This document shows positions 6,802 through 7,642 of a stretch of 7,642 nucleotides of DNA, piece by piece; within the stretch, counting starts at the first letter, position 1; each line of letters opens with the position of its first letter. Under the pieces are notes generated by a model that worked only from the letters and a program-made list of their open reading frames with translations, was not told the origin of the DNA and made no database searches. The stretch lies in assembly GCA_020848315.1 (NCBI GenBank), contig JADLAH010000192.1, positions 1 through 7,642 on the forward strand. Direction: 5' to 3'. The DNA comes from Chitinophagales bacterium (GTDB lineage Bacteria > Bacteroidota > Bacteroidia > Chitinophagales > JADIYW01). Position numbers and translations under genes: made by a program.

Positions 6802-7245
6802 ATGAGATTCGAATATTCCAACAACATACACTGCACCAAAGAAGAAGCCTGGGCTTTAATCACCGATCTGGAGCGCCGTCCGGAATGGATACACTTTCAG
6901 GAAAAATGCTACTGGCTCGATCAAAAGCCGGGCATGATAGGCTCCACTTTCCAGGAAAAAGAAGTTTTTCTGGGTTTTCATATGAATGTAAATTACAAGG
7001 TGACCGCCTGGAAGGAATATCAGCAGATGACCGCCCGCTGCGACATGCCACCATTCCATCAGACAGTAGATGTGGTAGTCAGAGACAACAACAACGGCAC
7101 GGTGTATTGCGCCCTGATTATTGAAGCTAAAATGGGTGTCCTCGGATTGCTGCCTAAGTCGCTGATAAAAAACAGGGTAGACGCGATTGTCCAACCAATG
7201 GTGGATAAATTCAAGGAGATTCTGGAAGCAGAAACGAAGTTGTAA
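6802..7245 (+). CDS. SRPBCC/START-like domain protein
   Basis: A 147-residue soluble protein that looks like a single SRPBCC (polyketide cyclase/START-like) helix-grip domain. This fold encloses a hydrophobic cavity for lipids or other small ligands, and no specific ligand can be named. The opening strand (MRFEYSNNIHCT) leads into a helix ending in ITDLERRPEWI (20-30), a typical family pattern. Beta strands follow to about residue 110, then the long C-terminal helix (about 120-142). The ATG at 6802 is preferred over an in-frame TTG at 6781, whose added LSYLAA residues overlap the promoter-like sequence. The gene stands alone between the permease and a TetR-family gene, with 97 and 137 bases on either side. 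Membership in the fold is fairly secure; function is unknown. Confidence 0.75.
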   Translation: MRFEYSNNIHCTKEEAWALITDLERRPEWIHFQEKCYWLDQKPGMIGSTFQEKEVFLGFHMNVNYKVTAWKEYQQMTARCDMPPFHQTVDVVVRDNNNGTVYCALIIEAKMGVLGLLPKSLIKNRVDAIVQPMVDKFKEILEAETKL

Positions 7246-7345
7246 TCGCCGTTTCTTTACTGTTGCGTATCATTCCGTTTAACATTAATTAATCCTTTTT
7301 TGTGTCAAATATCCCGACACCTCAATGCGTATTTGAACTAATTGG

Positions 7346-7378
7346 GTTAACTTTGTTAGCTTTTTTAACTTAGTTAAC
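7346..7378. promoter_or_regulatory. Inverted repeat, probable operator upstream of tetR
   Basis: Left arm GTTAACTTTGTTAG (7346-7359) and right arm TTAACTTAGTTAAC (7365-7378) are inverted copies matching at 11 of 14 positions across a five-base spacer. Each outer end is a GTTAAC palindrome. The left arm covers the -7 box and the right arm ends four bases before the start codon. This is the arrangement expected for autorepression by a TetR-family protein. Confidence 0.5.
7348..7355 (+). promoter_or_regulatory. TAnnTTTG promoter box of the TetR-family gene
   Basis: TAACTTTG is an exact match to the Bacteroidota -7 consensus. It lies 27 bases before the ATG, giving a leader of about 23-24 bases made largely of the inverted repeat. 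The nearest upstream TTTG (7332-7335) is too close to be a normal -33 element. Confidence 0.45.
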
Positions 7379-7382
7379 TATT

Positions 7383-7642
7383 ATGCCTTTACAACAAAGA
7401 AGAAGCAGAGAAAAAGTGCAGATGCGCCAGCTTATCTTGGATGCTGCGAAGGATTTAGCCGCACAGCATGGCTGGCAGAATGTGACTATCCGGAAACTTT
7501 GCGCACAAATCAATTATTCCGCACCGATTGTCTATCAATATTTTGATACCAAAGAATGCCTGATGCAGTCGCTGCGAAAAGAAGGTATGTCGCAGATGGC
7601 CGTCAAGATAAAGTCAATCTACGAATCAGAAAAGAATCCGCA
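7383..7642 (+). CDS. TetR/AcrR-family transcriptional regulator, N-terminal part (cut by window edge)
   Basis: The frame is open from the ATG at 7383 to the end of the window, giving 86 residues and no stop. The N-terminus is basic (QQRRSREKVQMRQ). It is followed by a TetR-type DNA-binding domain: helix 1 LILDAAKDLAAQHG (17-30), then the helix-turn-helix NVTIRKLCAQINYSAPIVYQYFDTKECL (33-60). The VYQYFDTKECL segment is the characteristic recognition-helix end of the family. The ligand-binding C-terminal domain lies outside the window, so the effector and targets are unknown. Such proteins are usually homodimeric repressors of their own gene and of neighbours. The inverted repeat between promoter and start codon fits this. 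The upstream SRPBCC gene is a possible but unproven co-regulated target. Confidence 0.9.
   Translation, partial: MPLQQRRSREKVQMRQLILDAAKDLAAQHGWQNVTIRKLCAQINYSAPIVYQYFDTKECLMQSLRKEGMSQMAVKIKSIYESEKNP

Noticed and set aside
6708..7124. Open frame overlapping the SRPBCC gene in another frame
   Set aside because: Most of its length runs inside the better-supported SRPBCC frame, and its translation there is rich in Arg, Ser and Gln, as shadows usually are.
7230..7256. AGAAACG/CGTTTCT hairpin as a terminator of the SRPBCC gene
   Set aside because: Seven base pairs around a 13-base loop that contains the stop codon, followed only by TTACTG, make a weak candidate.
7302..7320. GTGTC/GACAC inverted repeat upstream of tetR
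   Set aside because: Five-base arms with a nine-base loop are easily expected by chance; the T-run precedes rather than follows it, so it is not a terminator.

Overview
The window looks like an ordinary chromosomal housekeeping stretch from a member of the Bacteroidota, plausibly Chitinophagales/Saprospirales-like, although the exact lineage is inference. Three signs point this way. TAnnTTTG-type promoter boxes sit just upstream of several genes. Start codons lack Shine-Dalgarno sequences and have A-rich or T-rich leaders instead. The proteins (a two-PDZ HtrA ending in YYAFGF, a short DapF, a compact CorA) resemble those of that phylum. Base composition is intermediate and even by eye, with no obvious sign of transferred DNA.

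Layout from left to right. Positions 1-64 probably hold the last codons of a plus-strand gene that enters from the left. A tRNA adenine-N6 methyltransferase gene (trmN6 type) lies on the minus strand (92-799) and is divergent from a DUF445 membrane protein on the plus strand (899-2146). DUF445 converges on a minus-strand htrA/degP-like periplasmic protease gene (2215-3696), and a perfect 15-bp hairpin lies between them as a probable two-way terminator. htrA is divergent from dapF (diaminopimelate epimerase, 3836-4612). After dapF come a corA-type divalent cation channel gene (4707-5657) and an AI-2E/PerM-family permease gene (5658-6704). These two abut with no gap and are almost certainly co-transcribed. 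An SRPBCC/START-like protein gene (6802-7245) and the first 86 codons of a TetR-type regulator gene (from 7383, cut by the right edge) complete the window.

The genes do not form one pathway. Several concern the envelope: periplasmic proteolysis (htrA), meso-DAP for peptidoglycan and lysine (dapF), and inner-membrane transport (corA, perM, possibly DUF445). No stretch longer than 300 bases lacks a gene; the largest gaps are the htrA/dapF intergenic region (139 bp) and the gap before tetR (137 bp). I see no RNA gene, mobile element, CRISPR array, origin or defence system.

I did not find a new multi-gene system. The points most worth a second look are the promoter boxes placed about four bases before start codons, which predict leaderless mRNAs, an inverted repeat that overlaps the tetR promoter, and repeated TGCAAAT motifs between htrA and dapF.
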